NCBI RefSeq assembly: GCF_015904235.1
Contig: NZ_JADZLT010000036.1
Span: 124,001 to 188,000 of the forward strand
Length of the DNA stretch: 64,000 nucleotides
Direction: 5' to 3'
From: Methylobrevis albus
Lineage (GTDB): Bacteria; Pseudomonadota; Alphaproteobacteria; Rhizobiales; Pleomorphomonadaceae
The notes below the pieces were generated by a model. That model made no database searches and was not told the origin of the DNA. It saw nothing but the letters and a program-made list of their open reading frames with translations. Shown here piece after piece: positions 12,100 through 21,281 of this stretch. How positions within the stretch are numbered: position 1 is the stretch's first letter; each line of letters starts with the position of its first letter. Position numbers and translations under genes: made by a program.

Positions 12100-12785
12100 C
12101 CCCCGAGATCGTTTCCCGTGAAGCCTGGCTCGGCGCGCGCACCGCGCTGCTCGCCAAGGAACGCGCCCTCACCCACCAGCTCGACGCGCTGCGCGCCGAG
12201 CGCCGGCAGATGCCGTGGGTGCGCATCGAGACGCCCTATGTGTTCGACGGCCCCAACGGCCCGGTGACGCTCGCCGACCTCTTCGGTGCGCGGAGCCAGC
12301 TCGCGATCTACAATTTCATGCTGCCGCCGGGCTCGGACCACATCTGCCCCGGCTGCGCCTTCGTCTCCGACCACATCGACGCGGCGCGGCAGCACTTCGA
12401 GCAGGCGGACCTCGCCTTCGCCGCGGTGTCGCGGGTCCCGCTCGCGCGGATTGAGGCGGTGAAGCAGCGGATGGGCTGGCGCTTCCCGTGGGTGTCGTCC
12501 GAGAAGAACAGCTTCAACTTCGACTTCGGCGTCTCGTTCACGCCCGAGGACATCGCCGCCGGCCGCGCCGTCTACAACTACGGCACGCCGATCAAGCGCA
12601 GCGAGGACATGTTCGGCATCAGCGTCTTCGCGAAGAACGACGCCGGCGACGTCTTCCACACCTACTCGACCTACAGCCGCGGCGCCGACCTCCTGATCGG
12701 CGCGTTCAACTGGCTCGACATCGTGCCGAAGGGCCGCAACGAGACCGGCACGATGAGCTGGGTGAAGCTGCACGACGACTACTGA
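12096..12785 (+). CDS. DUF899 thioredoxin-like protein
   Basis: A 229-residue protein of the DUF899 family, predicted to have a thioredoxin-like fold. The motif PPGSDHICPGCAFVSDHID (Cys84, Cys87) sits where a thioredoxin CXXC would be. Further family blocks are FPWVSSEKNSFNFDFGVSF and VFHTYSTYSRGADLL. Role unknown; a redox or stress-linked function is inferred from the fold. It overlaps the upstream small membrane protein gene by four bases and has an AAGGAG ribosome binding site inside that gene. Confidence 0.85.
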   Translation: MTPEIVSREAWLGARTALLAKERALTHQLDALRAERRQMPWVRIETPYVFDGPNGPVTLADLFGARSQLAIYNFMLPPGSDHICPGCAFVSDHIDAARQHFEQADLAFAAVSRVPLARIEAVKQRMGWRFPWVSSEKNSFNFDFGVSFTPEDIAAGRAVYNYGTPIKRSEDMFGISVFAKNDAGDVFHTYSTYSRGADLLIGAFNWLDIVPKGRNETGTMSWVKLHDDY

Positions 12786-12894
12786 TCCGGTCGTCCTCGC
12801 AACGCGGCCGTCGGGCGGGATCTTCTCCGTCCGGCGACCGGCGGTTTTCTCGGAGGAGACCGCGCCGGGTCCGGCCTCAGCGACCCGCGGTCGC

Positions 12895-13350
12895 TCACTC
12901 CTTCGTCAGACGCTCGAGGTTCTCGATCAGCCGACCCAGCAACGCGATGAACTGGGCCGCTTCCTCATCGGAGAAGCCGGCCATCGCCTCGCCGTTACCT
13001 CGGAAAAGCTCGGCGCAGGCTTCGGGAAGACGGGCCCGAGCCGTGTCGGTCAGGGAAATCCGGCTGCTGCGCCCGTCGGCCGGGTCGGGCGTGCGTTGGA
13101 TCAAGCCGTCCCGCTCCATCCGTACCAACATCTGAGCCATGGACGGCTGCTCGATCCTGGCGAAGCGCGCCAGGTCGCGCTGCGTCTCGGCGCGGCCCTC
13201 CTCCAAGGCGACGAGGACCGGGAGGTAGCCTATTCCGAAGCCGAGGGGCTTCAGGCGCGCCTCGCTCAGGCGGGCAAACGCCCGCGCCGCCAGACTGATG
13301 AGATGTCCAGGCGTCGAAAGGATGTCGGGGTTGGTCTTTCGCTGTTGCAT
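12895..13350 (-). CDS. MarR-family transcriptional regulator
   Basis: A 151-residue MarR regulator. It has a helical dimerisation N-terminus (HLISLAARAFARLSEARL), the winged helix (QRDLARFARIEQPSMAQMLVRMERDGLIQRTPDPADGRSSRISLTD) and a C-terminal helix. The DGRSSR wing motif is typical. It is divergent from a small SnoaL/NTF2-like protein gene with only about 50 bases between the starts. That gap carries an inverted repeat and suggests that it controls both genes. Confidence 0.9.
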   Translation of the reverse strand: MQQRKTNPDILSTPGHLISLAARAFARLSEARLKPLGFGIGYLPVLVALEEGRAETQRDLARFARIEQPSMAQMLVRMERDGLIQRTPDPADGRSSRISLTDTARARLPEACAELFRGNGEAMAGFSDEEAAQFIALLGRLIENLERLTKE

Positions 13351-13356
13351 AGGGGC

Positions 13357-13382
13357 CTATCTTGATAGATAGTTACCTATAT
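13357..13382. promoter_or_regulatory. Candidate MarR operator
   Basis: The AT-rich gap between the MarR gene and the SnoaL-like gene contains CTATC-TT-GATAG (13357-13368), followed by ATAG-TTAC-CTAT. Such overlapping short palindromes between a MarR gene and its divergent target are the usual arrangement for autoregulation. AT-rich sequence is rare in this genome, which adds weight. Binding is inferred. Confidence 0.5.
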
Positions 13383-13403
13383 ACCATCGGAGGTCCAGAC
13401 GCA

Positions 13404-13856
13404 ATGAACCGCTTCTCCGCACGCGTGGTGGCCGGCATCGTCGCCGCCGCCTCGATCGCCAGTGTCGCCCGGGCAGAGGAAAATGCCATGAGCCAGAACG
13501 TCGAGACGCTCAAGCTCCTCTATGAGCGCTTCAATGCCAGGGACATCGACGGGGTTCTCGCGCAGCTCTCCGACGATGTCGAATGGGCGAACGGCATGGA
13601 CGGTGGCCATATTCAGGGCCATGACGGCATCCGGGCCTATTGGACGCGCCAGTGGTCGCTCGTCGATCCGCATGTCGAACCCGTGCACTTCGACCAAGGT
13701 GCCGACGGCGCCCTCGTCGTCGAGGTCAAGCAGACGATCCGCGATCTCGCGGGCAACCCGGTCGAGGAGAAGGGCCTCCGGGACAAGACGGTCGGCCACA
13801 TCTTCCACTTCGCGGGCGGAAAAGTCGTCCGCTTCGACATTCGTGAGCAGGAATGA
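13404..13856 (+). CDS. SnoaL/NTF2-like protein, probably exported
   Basis: A 150-residue protein. The first 24 residues (RVVAGIVAAASIASVARA) look like a signal peptide, followed by an NTF2-like domain: ETLKLLYERFNARDIDGVLAQLSDDVEW, then strands ending HIFHFAGGKVVRFDIREQE. The family includes isomerases, hydrolases and non-enzymatic ligand binders, so no reaction is proposed. The start at 13404 has GGAGG ten bases upstream. An internal ATG at 13488 would give a cytoplasmic form lacking the leader. Divergent from a MarR gene. Confidence 0.75.
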   Translation: MNRFSARVVAGIVAAASIASVARAEENAMSQNVETLKLLYERFNARDIDGVLAQLSDDVEWANGMDGGHIQGHDGIRAYWTRQWSLVDPHVEPVHFDQGADGALVVEVKQTIRDLAGNPVEEKGLRDKTVGHIFHFAGGKVVRFDIREQE

Positions 13857-14070
13857 CCCTGCGGATGGTCCGGCGCGGCGGCGACCGCGATGACGACGAG
13901 GGCGATGACGACGAGGGTGAGGAAGCTGCCCTGCGCGGCGTCCTCCGCCCGGCGATCCTCTGCCGCGTCAGGCCTGTCACCGTGCCGCCTTGGCAGGCGC
14001 AGGTCGCGCTGCTAGAGGGGTGGCGGGGAGATTCCGAGCCGTGCTGACCTTGCGCAGAGAGGGATGGAGC

Positions 14071-14556
14071 ATGATCGTGGCGCTGGTCGCCGCGTATGTG
14101 CTCGTGTTCCAGGCGCTGTTCGGCGGGCTCGCGGGTCCGGCCCGCGCCGGCGACCTGCTCGGCCCCGGCGACCACATCCTCTGCCTCACCGGCGACGCCG
14201 GCATCGGCACCGCGCCGGAGCCCCACCACGACGGCACGCTGCCGGCATGCTGCACCCTCGCCTGCCTGATGCACCTCACGGTGCTGCCGCCCGAACGGCC
14301 GTGGAGCGGCCTCCGCCATCCGCGCCGGCAGCCCGCTGCTCGTCCGCTGCGGCGCCCCGCACGCCGCGCCGATCGCCGCCCCGAGCGCGATCCCGGACGA
14401 CCGCGCGCCCCACCGCGCCCGCGCTGATCGCGCCACACCCGCCGCTTTCGACCCCGCCGGCCTGCCGCTCACCTTCGTGAGTGGCCGCGCCGTCCGGTTC
14501 GTCGGCGCGCCGGGCCGCGGGCCGGCCCCCGCATCCGTTTCATCCTCGCCGTTCTG
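14071..14556 (+). pseudogene. DUF2946-family protein gene with apparent +1 frameshift
   Basis: From ATG 14071, the frame encodes a signal/membrane segment (MIVALVAAYVLVFQALFGGLAG), then LCLTGD and PACCTLACLMHL, which fit the DUF2946 family of small metal-linked exported proteins. Around 14285-14320 the coding signal (third-position G+C) leaves this frame and continues in the +1 frame, which stays open to a TGA at 14554-14556. The original frame continues as unlikely Arg/Pro-rich sequence to 14427. This is either a disabled gene or a base-calling error in a GC-rich run. Context: directly upstream of ycnI and copCD-like genes, as is common for DUF2946. Confidence 0.55.
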
Positions 14557-14619
14557 ATTTCCGATCGCTCGCGGATCCCGTGCGCCGAGGCGCCGACGCG
14601 GGCCTAGAGAGGACACCCC

Positions 14620-15162
14620 ATGTCGAAGACCCTGTTCACCGCCGCGCTCGTTGCCGCCGGCACCCTCGTCGCCGGCACTCTCGGCGCCACCGCCCACGTC
14701 TCGCTCGAGGTCCAGGAGGCCCCCGTCGGCTCGACCTACAAGGCGACCTTCCGCGTGCCGCACGGCTGCGAGGGCAAGCCGACCAACGTCGTGCGGGTGC
14801 AGATCCCCGACGGCGTCATCGCCGTGAAGCCGCAGCCGAAGGCCGGCTGGACGCTGGAGAAGCTGCGCGGCGACTACGGCAAGACCTACGACTACTACGG
14901 CACGCCGACCAGCGAAGGCGTCAAGGAGGTGGTCTGGAGCGGCGGCAACCTCGGTGACGACGAGTACGACGAATTCGTCCTGCGCGGCTTCCTCACCACC
15001 GATCTGAAGCCCGGCGACACGCTGCACTTCGCGGTGGTGCAGGAGTGCCCGGAGGGCCTCGCCGAGCGCTGGATCGAGGTCCCGGCCGCAGGCCAGTCGG
15101 CCGACGATCTCGAACTGCCGGCTCCCGGCGTGAAGCTGCTCGAGAAGACCGGCGGTCACTGA
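14620..15162 (+). CDS. YcnI-family copper-associated exported protein (DUF1775)
   Basis: A 180-residue exported protein. A signal peptide (about residues 1-26) ends at GATAHVSLE, leaving His26 at or near the mature N-terminus, which is the residue known to help bind copper in YcnI proteins. The domain continues with KATFRVPHGCEGKPTNVVRVQIP, a Trp in KPQPKAGWTLEK, and VVWSGG with a C-terminal RWIEVPAAG. YcnI proteins are cell-envelope copper binders usually found beside CopC/CopD, as here. Confidence 0.88.
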   Translation: MSKTLFTAALVAAGTLVAGTLGATAHVSLEVQEAPVGSTYKATFRVPHGCEGKPTNVVRVQIPDGVIAVKPQPKAGWTLEKLRGDYGKTYDYYGTPTSEGVKEVVWSGGNLGDDEYDEFVLRGFLTTDLKPGDTLHFAVVQECPEGLAERWIEVPAAGQSADDLELPAPGVKLLEKTGGH

Positions 15163-15198
15163 GCGGCACGCGGACGGAAGCCGAGGCCCCGGCGGGAG

Positions 15199-16824
15199 AT
15201 GGCGAAGATGAGGATGGCGAACAGCATGCGGCGCATCGCGATGATGCTACGGGTCCTCGTCCTCGCCGTGCTCGCCGGGGCCGGCCTCAGCGGCGAGGCG
15301 GCGGCGCATGCCGCGCTGACCGGGACCGACCCGGTCGACGGCGCGGTGCTCGCTGCGCCGCCGCCGCGCCTCGCGCTCACCTTCAGCGAACCGGTGTCGC
15401 CGATCGCGCTGCGGCTGATCGGCCCGGACGGCGCCGCGACGGCGCTGGATCGCTACAGCTTGCGCGACCGGACGCTGGAGATCGCGGCCCCGGACGGGCT
15501 CGCAGACGGTACCCATGTGCTGTCCTGGCGCGTGATCTCGGAAGACGGCCATCCCGTCGGCGGCGCGCTGGTCTTTTCGATCGGTGCGCCGAGCGCCGCG
15601 GCACCGATCGTTGCCGACGCGGGCGATCCGGCGGCGCGCGCCGGGCTCTGGGCGGCAAGGGTCGCGCTCTATGTCGGGCTGTTCGTCGGGGTCGGCGGGG
15701 TGTTCGGCCGGCTCTGGCTCGGCGGCGACGCGGGGCCCGGCCGCGCGGCGCTGCTCGGCGTGCTCGGGCTCGGGGCGGCCGGCACCGTTCTCTCGGCCGG
15801 CCTGCAGGGGCTCGACACGCTCGGCGCCGGCCTTGCCGCACTGGCCTCACCCGCCGTCTGGTCGGCCGGGCTCGGCACCAGCTTCGGCCGCACGGTCGTC
15901 CTCGCGCTCGCCGCGCTGGCGCTCGCCGCGGTCGCCCTGATTCGGGGGGCCGGCCGGCTTGCCCTCGGCCTCGGCGCCACCGCCGCGCTGCTCGCCGCCG
16001 GAAGCCTCGGCGCGAGCGGCCACGCCAGCGCCGCCAGCCCCGGCTGGCTGATGCGCAGCATGGTGGTCGTGCATGCCGCCGGCATCCTCGTCTGGATCGG
16101 CGCGCTGCCGCCGCTCGCCGCCACGCTGCGGGCGGGGCCGGCGACGGCACGGCCGGCGCTCGCCCGGTTTTCCGCGGTGATTCCCGTCGTCGTCGCGGCG
16201 ATCGTCGGCGCCGGCACCGTGCTCGCCGTGGTGCAGGTCGAGGCGCCCGCGGCATTGACGGCGACCGACTACGGCCGCGTTTTCCTCGTGAAGCTCGCGC
16301 TGCTCGCGCCGCTGTTCGCCCTCGCCGGCTGGAACCGCTGGCGGCTGACGCGGCCGGCGCTCGCCGGCCGGACCGCCGAAACCCGCAGGCTCCGGCGCAT
16401 CGTCGTCGCCGAGATCCTGCTCGCCGCCGCGATCCTCGGCGTCGCCGCGACCTGGCGCTTCACGCCGCCGCCGCGCGCCCTCGCCATTGCCGACGCGGCG
16501 CCGGCGGCGATTCACATCCACACCGCGCGTGCCATGGTCGACCTCAGCCTGACGCCCGGTCGCGCCGGCCGCGTCGACGTCGCGGCGGGGCTGATGACCG
16601 GCGACTTCGGCCCGCTCGACGCCAAGGAAGTGACGTTCGTGTTCGCGCTGCCCGCCGCCGGCATCGAGCCGATCCGGCGCCGGGCCGCGAAGGGCGCCGA
16701 TGCGCTCTGGCGCGCGGCGGACGTGACCCTGCCGCTCGGCGGCGCCTGGACCGTGCGCGTCGACATCCTGATCTCGGACTTCGAGATCGTCCGCGTCACG
16801 GGCGAGATTCCGCTGCGGAACTGA
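15199..16824 (+). CDS. CopC-CopD fusion: copper resistance/uptake protein
   Basis: About 541 residues. After a signal peptide ending AAAHAALTG comes a CopC domain, whose mature N-terminal His is a copper ligand and which ends with SEDGHPVGGALVFSIG. Eight or so membrane segments of CopD follow (for example GLWAARVALYVGLFVGVGG). A final soluble domain with HIHTARAMVDLSLTPGRAGR resembles the C-terminal CopD/YtkA-like extension. It probably moves copper across the inner membrane, fed by YcnI. The exact start is uncertain: ATGs at 15199, 15208 and 15214 share the same GGGAG region. Confidence 0.85.
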   Translation: MAKMRMANSMRRIAMMLRVLVLAVLAGAGLSGEAAAHAALTGTDPVDGAVLAAPPPRLALTFSEPVSPIALRLIGPDGAATALDRYSLRDRTLEIAAPDGLADGTHVLSWRVISEDGHPVGGALVFSIGAPSAAAPIVADAGDPAARAGLWAARVALYVGLFVGVGGVFGRLWLGGDAGPGRAALLGVLGLGAAGTVLSAGLQGLDTLGAGLAALASPAVWSAGLGTSFGRTVVLALAALALAAVALIRGAGRLALGLGATAALLAAGSLGASGHASAASPGWLMRSMVVVHAAGILVWIGALPPLAATLRAGPATARPALARFSAVIPVVVAAIVGAGTVLAVVQVEAPAALTATDYGRVFLVKLALLAPLFALAGWNRWRLTRPALAGRTAETRRLRRIVVAEILLAAAILGVAATWRFTPPPRALAIADAAPAAIHIHTARAMVDLSLTPGRAGRVDVAAGLMTGDFGPLDAKEVTFVFALPAAGIEPIRRRAAKGADALWRAADVTLPLGGAWTVRVDILISDFEIVRVTGEIPLRN

Positions 16825-16976
16825 TCGGCGCGGCGCCCCTGCAGTGCGACGGGGCGGCATGGACGACTGCCCATCATTGCGGCAACTTCTGCCCTGGCAT
16901 GGTGAAATATCGGCTTGCTCTTGCCCGCGCCGCGTCTTCTCATGCGCAAAACGGGCCATCACGAAGGGGACAGGAC

Positions 16977-17579
16977 ATGAATGTGCAGCGGACCATGACG
17001 GGACTGGTCGCGGCGGTGCTGGCGGCGGCGCCGACCGCGGCGTTCGCCCACACCGGCGCCGCCGAGACCAGCGGGTTCATGCATGGCCTCGCGCATCCGG
17101 TCGGCGGGCTCGACCACGTGCTGGCGATGGTGATGGTCGGCGTGCTCGCCTTCCAGCTCGGCGGCCGCGCCCTGTGGCTGGTGCCGGCGACGTTCGTGGC
17201 GGTGATGGCGCTCGGCGGCGGCCTCGGGGTCGCCGGCTTCACGGTGCCCTTCTTCGAACTCGGTATCGCGATCTCGGTGGTCGTGCTCGGCGTCACGGTG
17301 GCGCTCGGCGCGCCGGCGCCGCTCGCCACCGCGATGGGGCTGGTCGGCTTCTTCGCCATCTTCCACGGCTACGCGCACGGCGCCGAAATGCCGGCGGGCG
17401 CCGGCGGCGTCGCCTACGGCCTCGGCTTCATGGCCGGCACCGCGCTGCTCCACATCGCCGGCCTCGGCCTCGGCTACGGGATCGGCCGCATCGGCGCGCG
17501 CTACGCGCCGCTAGCAGTTCAGGCGACCGGCGGCGTTGCGGCGCTCGCGGGCGTCGGCATCCTGACCGGCGCACTCTGA
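16977..17579 (+). CDS. HupE/UreJ-family membrane protein
   Basis: A 200-residue HupE/UreJ protein. A cleavable leader ends AAFAHTG, and about six membrane helices follow. The family's metal-linked His motifs are present: GLAHPVGGLDHVLAMVMVG (residues 38-56) and FAIFHGYAHGAEMP. HupE proteins are thought to carry nickel or cobalt. No hydrogenase or urease genes are in view, and the neighbours are copper genes, so the metal is open. AAGGGGACAGG lies upstream of the ATG. Confidence 0.88.
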   Translation: MNVQRTMTGLVAAVLAAAPTAAFAHTGAAETSGFMHGLAHPVGGLDHVLAMVMVGVLAFQLGGRALWLVPATFVAVMALGGGLGVAGFTVPFFELGIAISVVVLGVTVALGAPAPLATAMGLVGFFAIFHGYAHGAEMPAGAGGVAYGLGFMAGTALLHIAGLGLGYGIGRIGARYAPLAVQATGGVAALAGVGILTGAL

Positions 17580-17587
17580 CGCCCCTG

Positions 17588-17611
17588 CCGTCCCGCCGCG
17601 CGGCGGGACGG
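17588..17611. terminator. Perfect palindrome between convergent hupE and arsH
   Basis: Twenty-four bases form a perfect palindrome (CCGTCCCGCCG-CG-CGGCGGGACGG) just after the hupE stop and before the arsH stop. The position suits a bidirectional transcription stop, although neither side has a clear T-run. Confidence 0.5.
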
Positions 17612-17622
17612 TGCGCGCCGCG

Positions 17623-18363
17623 CTACTGCCCGGTGCCCGCCATGGCGATGGCGGCAAGATCCGCGGCGGCCGCCTTGTGCGCCGCCTCGCGGCGCTCGCT
17701 GTAGCGGCTGGTGAAATAGTCGCGCCGATCCCGGGTCAGCAGGGTGAACTTGATCAGTTCCTCCATCACGTCGACGACCCGGTCGTAATAGGCGGACGGC
17801 TTCATCCGGCCGGCCTCGTCGAACTCCTCGAAGGCTTTCGCCACCGAAGACTGGTTGGGGATGGTGATCATCCGCATCCAGCGACCGAGCACGCGCAGTG
17901 TGTTGACGGCGTTGAACGACTGCGAGCCGCCCGACACCTGCAGCACCGCCAGCGTGCGCCCCTGGGTCGGGCGGATGCCGCGGTATTCGAGCGGGATCCA
18001 GTCGATCTGGCTCTTGAAAACGCCGGTGATGGTGCCGTGCCGCTCCGGGCTGCACCAGACCTGCCCTTCCGACCATTCCGACAGCGCCCGAAGCTCCTGC
18101 ACCTTCGGATGATCCGCCGGCTCGGCGTCGGGCAGCGGCAGGCCGCGCGGGTCGAAGATCCGCGTCTCCGCGCCCATGGCGCCGAGCAGGCGGCCGCATT
18201 CCTCGACGAGCAGCCGGCTGTAGGAGCGCTCGCGCAGCGAGCCGTAGAGCAGGAGGATGCGCGGCGGATGCGTCATCGGCACGGGCGGCGCGAGTTTCTC
18301 CGCGCCCGGCAGGTCAAAGTGCTCCGGGTCGAGCGCGGCGGTGAAGGCGTCGAAATCCGTCAT
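17623..18363 (-). CDS. arsH: Organoarsenical resistance NADPH-FMN oxidoreductase ArsH
   Basis: A 246-residue ArsH, an FMN-dependent NADPH oxidoreductase that oxidises trivalent organoarsenicals and detoxifies redox cyclers. The flavodoxin-like FMN loop is [17 protein letters not shown] (around residue 41). Family blocks [36 protein letters not shown] and [15 protein letters not shown] follow. It is the last gene of the arsR-arsC-acr3-arsR-MFS-arsH run. The start MTDFDAF lies 14 bases after the MFS stop; a much longer open frame upstream is not coding. Confidence 0.93.
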   Translation of the reverse strand: MTDFDAFTAALDPEHFDLPGAEKLAPPVPMTHPPRILLLYGSLRERSYSRLLVEECGRLLGAMGAETRIFDPRGLPLPDAEPADHPKVQELRALSEWSEGQVWCSPERHGTITGVFKSQIDWIPLEYRGIRPTQGRTLAVLQVSGGSQSFNAVNTLRVLGRWMRMITIPNQSSVAKAFEEFDEAGRMKPSAYYDRVVDVMEELIKFTLLTRDRRDYFTSRYSERREAAHKAAAADLAAIAMAGTGQ

Positions 18364-18377
18364 GAAACGCGGGATCC

Positions 18378-19631
18378 TCAGTTGATGGCGAGCGCGGCGC
18401 GGCGCGACAGGAGGGCGGCGGCCCAAAAGCCGGCGGCGAGCAGCAGGGTCAGGGCGATGATGGCGACGAGCACCGCGTCGTAGGCGCCCGACGCAGACCA
18501 GATCAGCGCGGCGCCGAGCGGCGCGAGCGCGCGCGAGATCGTGCTCGGCGCCGACATCGCGCCGTTCACCGCGCCATAGGCCTCGCGCGTCAGCATTTCG
18601 GGCACGGCGAGGCCGCGCACGATGGTCATGATGCCGTTCGCCCCGCCGTAGAGCAGCGCGACGACGGCGATGAGCGTGAAGCTCGGCGGCAGCACCTGCA
18701 GCGCGACGAGCGCGAGCGGGAACACCGCCACGGTGATCGAGCCGATCAGCCGCACCGCGGCCCCGGCCGCGAACACCCAGATCGCGATGCGGCCGGCGAC
18801 CTGCGCCGGGCCGATCAGCGTCATGGCGACGACGACGGCGCCGGCCTCGAAGCCCTTTTCCAGCAGCAGCGGATAGAGATGGAAGGTGAAGGCCGAAAAC
18901 GCCGCCGAGTAGGCGGTGAAGGCGACCGCGAGCGCCCAGAACACCGGCTGCCGCGCCGCCCGGGCGACCACCGCCCGGCCGCTGAGCGGCGGCACGGCGG
19001 CCGAGGCGCGGTGCGGCGGTGCATCGGCGGCGGGGTCGATCACGGCGAGATAGCAGCCGGCGCAGACGAGGATGTTGATCGCCGCCAGCACGAGCAGCGC
19101 GTCGCGCCAGCCGACCGTGTCGAGCAGCGCCTGCACCAGCGGAATGAAGACCGTGGAAGCAAAGCCGCCCCAGAGGGTGAGCGCGGTGATGCCGGCGCGC
19201 GCATGCGCCGGGCCGGCGCGGCGGGCGATCACCGCGAAGGCGGGATCGTACAGCGTCGCCGCCTGCAGCGCGCCGATGCCGGCGATCGCGACGTAGAACA
19301 GCAGCAGGCTTGTCACCTGCGACCAGAGCACGAGCAGTAGCCCTGCGAGCACCGAGCCGCCGGTCATGATCCAGCAACCGTGGCCGCGGTCGATGGCGGC
19401 GCCGATCGGATAGGCGGCGAGGCCGGCGAGGCCGAGCCCGAGAGTCGCCGCGCCGTAGAGCGCGCTCTTCGACCAGCCGAGTTCGTCTCCCATCGCCTCG
19501 GCGATCAGCGGGAAGCTGTAGTAGAGCGAGCCCCACGAGCAGATCTGACCGATGCCGAGGCACGTGACGAAGCGGCTGCGCCCGCCGGGCGGGCGATGGG
19601 CGGGGGCAGCGCCGAAGACGTCGTCGGTCAC
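18378..19631 (-). CDS. MFS transporter in ars operon (ArsK-like candidate)
   Basis: A major facilitator with about 12 membrane helices, roughly 417 residues, starting at GTG 19631 (VTDDVFG, GGAG upstream). A longer start at 19739 would run into arsR and adds an Arg-rich non-helical stretch. MFS features include [21 protein letters not shown], the loop 2-3 signature region. Its position between arsR and arsH suggests export of trivalent arsenicals. MFS exporters such as ArsK and ArsP-like proteins are known in rhizobial ars operons, but the substrate here is inferred from neighbours only. Confidence 0.8.
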   Translation of the reverse strand: MTDDVFGAAPAHRPPGGRSRFVTCLGIGQICSWGSLYYSFPLIAEAMGDELGWSKSALYGAATLGLGLAGLAAYPIGAAIDRGHGCWIMTGGSVLAGLLLVLWSQVTSLLLFYVAIAGIGALQAATLYDPAFAVIARRAGPAHARAGITALTLWGGFASTVFIPLVQALLDTVGWRDALLVLAAINILVCAGCYLAVIDPAADAPPHRASAAVPPLSGRAVVARAARQPVFWALAVAFTAYSAAFSAFTFHLYPLLLEKGFEAGAVVVAMTLIGPAQVAGRIAIWVFAAGAAVRLIGSITVAVFPLALVALQVLPPSFTLIAVVALLYGGANGIMTIVRGLAVPEMLTREAYGAVNGAMSAPSTISRALAPLGAALIWSASGAYDAVLVAIIALTLLLAAGFWAAALLSRRAALAIN

Positions 19632-19698
19632 GCGGGCACTCCGCGGCGGGGCGCCATGGCCGCAATTTCGGCGGCAGCCGGAACCATCGCGTGCAGGG

Positions 19699-20028
19699 TC
19701 ATCCCGCCTTCGTCTCCACGGACTGGACGGTGTCGCCACAAGTCTGGTCGGCGCAGCATTCGTCGGCGAGATAGCCGATCAGGGTATTCATGCTCGGATA
19801 GTGCGCGCGGCAGATCAGCGTCGTCGCCTGCCGTTCCTGCGTGACGAGGCCGGTGGCGACGAGGCGATGCAGATGGTGCGACAGCGTCGAGGCGGCGATG
19901 CCGATGCGCTCCTGCAGCCGGCCGACGGCGAGCCCGTCGTTCCCCGCCCGGATCAGGGTGCGATATATCTGCAGGCGGGTCGGATTGCCGAGCGCTTCGA
20001 GCTGGCCGGCGGCTTGTTCGAGCTTCAT
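19699..20028 (-). CDS. arsR: ArsR-family repressor (first of two)
   Basis: A 109-residue ArsR/SmtB winged-helix repressor: EALGNPTRLQIYRTLIRAG, then the recognition helix IAASTLSHHLHRLVATGLV. Candidate As(III) thiols are Cys73 (LICRAHYP) and the C-terminal Cys91, Cys92 and Cys97 (DECCADQTC). This differs from the classical CVC site in the DNA-binding helix. It sits inside the operon after acr3, with its own palindromic sequence upstream. Confidence 0.92.
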   Translation of the reverse strand: MKLEQAAGQLEALGNPTRLQIYRTLIRAGNDGLAVGRLQERIGIAASTLSHHLHRLVATGLVTQERQATTLICRAHYPSMNTLIGYLADECCADQTCGDTVQSVETKAG

Positions 20029-20071
20029 GGAAATAGACTAGGCGCCGCAGTTGGTCCCGGTCAAGGCATGG

Positions 20072-20095
20072 TTCCATCATTCTTGAAGGATGGAA
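20072..20095. promoter_or_regulatory. Candidate operator for the internal arsR
   Basis: TTCCATC-ATTCTTGAAG-GATGGAA forms an inverted repeat with 7-base outer arms and an inner TTC-TT-GAA, lying 44 bases upstream of the second arsR start and after the acr3 stop. Its size and symmetry fit an ArsR dimer site and suggest an internal promoter for arsR-MFS-arsH. Confidence 0.55.
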
Positions 20096-20174
20096 ATCTC
20101 GACCCCTGGTCCCGGCCCCGGGCTGGGCTGGCCGGACGGTCTCGCGCCCGCCCGGCCGGCCCGGTTCCTCATCT

Positions 20175-21254
20175 TTAGCGCGCCGGCGCCGTCGTGGGGA
20201 ACCAGCGGCTGCCGAGGCGGAGCGCGACGTGCACCAGCAGCAGCAGCACCGGCACCTCGACCAGCGGCCCGATCACCGCGGCGAACGCCACCGGCGAGGC
20301 GAGGCCGAAGGCGGCGATGGCGACCGCGATGGCGAGTTCGAAGTTGTTGCCGGCGGCGGTGAAGGCGATCGCGGTGGTGCGGGGGTAGTCGGTCTCGATC
20401 AGCCGGCCCATGGCGAAGCTGATCAGGAACTGGACGATGAAGTAGATCGTCAGCGGCACCGCGATCATCACCGCGTCCATCGGCAGGCGGACCATGTCGC
20501 CGCCCTTGAGGCTGAACATCGCGACGATGGTGAAGAGCAGCGCGGCGAGCGTGATCGGCCCGATCCGCGGCAGGAACACATCGGCGTACCAGTCTGCCCC
20601 GTTGCGCGCGATCAGGATGCGGCGGGTGAGGAAGCCGGCGAGGAAGGGAATGCCGAGATAGATCAGCACCGCCTCGGTGATGGTCCAGAAGCCGACGTCG
20701 ACGACGCTGCCCTCCAGCCCGAACAGCGGCGGCAGCACGGCGAGGAACAGCCAGGCGTAGGTGGAGAAGAACAGGATCTGGAAGATCGAGTTGAACGCCA
20801 CCAGCCCGGCGACATACTGGTTGTCGCCCTTGGCGAGCTCGTTCCAGACCAGCACCATGGCGATGCAGCGGGCGAGGCCGATCAGGATCAGGCCGGTCAT
20901 GTATTCCGGGTGGTCGCGCAGGAACAAGACGGCGAGGCCGAACATCAGCACCGGGCCGATCAGCCAGTTCTGAACCAGCGAGAGCGCCAGCACGCGCTTG
21001 TCGGCGAAGACGCGGTGCAGCTCCTCGTAGCGCACCTTGGCGAGCGGCGGGTACATCATCAGGATCAGGCCGATGGCGATCGGGATGTTGGTCGTGCCGA
21101 CCGACAGGCTGTCGAGCGCCGCCGGCAGGCCGGTGAACACCGTGCCAAGGAGGATGCCGAGCGCCATCGCCGCGAAGATCCACACGGTGAGATAGCGGTC
21201 GAGGAAGGACAGCCGGGAAGCGGGCCGGGGTGCGGTGAGGGCGGGCGAGGACAT
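20175..21254 (-). CDS. acr3: Arsenite efflux permease Acr3
   Basis: A 359-residue Acr3 (bile/arsenite/riboflavin transporter superfamily) with ten predicted helices. It expels arsenite from the cytoplasm using the proton gradient. The functionally essential Cys of the family is Cys130 in [37 protein letters not shown] and [18 protein letters not shown] are further family signatures. It is separated from arsC by under 30 bases. Confidence 0.95.
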   Translation of the reverse strand: MSSPALTAPRPASRLSFLDRYLTVWIFAAMALGILLGTVFTGLPAALDSLSVGTTNIPIAIGLILMMYPPLAKVRYEELHRVFADKRVLALSLVQNWLIGPVLMFGLAVLFLRDHPEYMTGLILIGLARCIAMVLVWNELAKGDNQYVAGLVAFNSIFQILFFSTYAWLFLAVLPPLFGLEGSVVDVGFWTITEAVLIYLGIPFLAGFLTRRILIARNGADWYADVFLPRIGPITLAALLFTIVAMFSLKGGDMVRLPMDAVMIAVPLTIYFIVQFLISFAMGRLIETDYPRTTAIAFTAAGNNFELAIAVAIAAFGLASPVAFAAVIGPLVEVPVLLLLVHVALRLGSRWFPTTAPAR

Positions 21255-21281
21255 CGGGGGCAGGCTCCGGGGAGGGTCGGG

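Noticed and set aside
13853..14047. Small Asp-rich ORF, and an opposite-strand hydrophobic reading (LTLVVIALVVIAVAAA near 13880-13930)
   Set aside because: No ribosome binding site and no plausible start or end; the GAC/GATGAC repeat gives Asp on one strand and Val/Ile on the other by chance.
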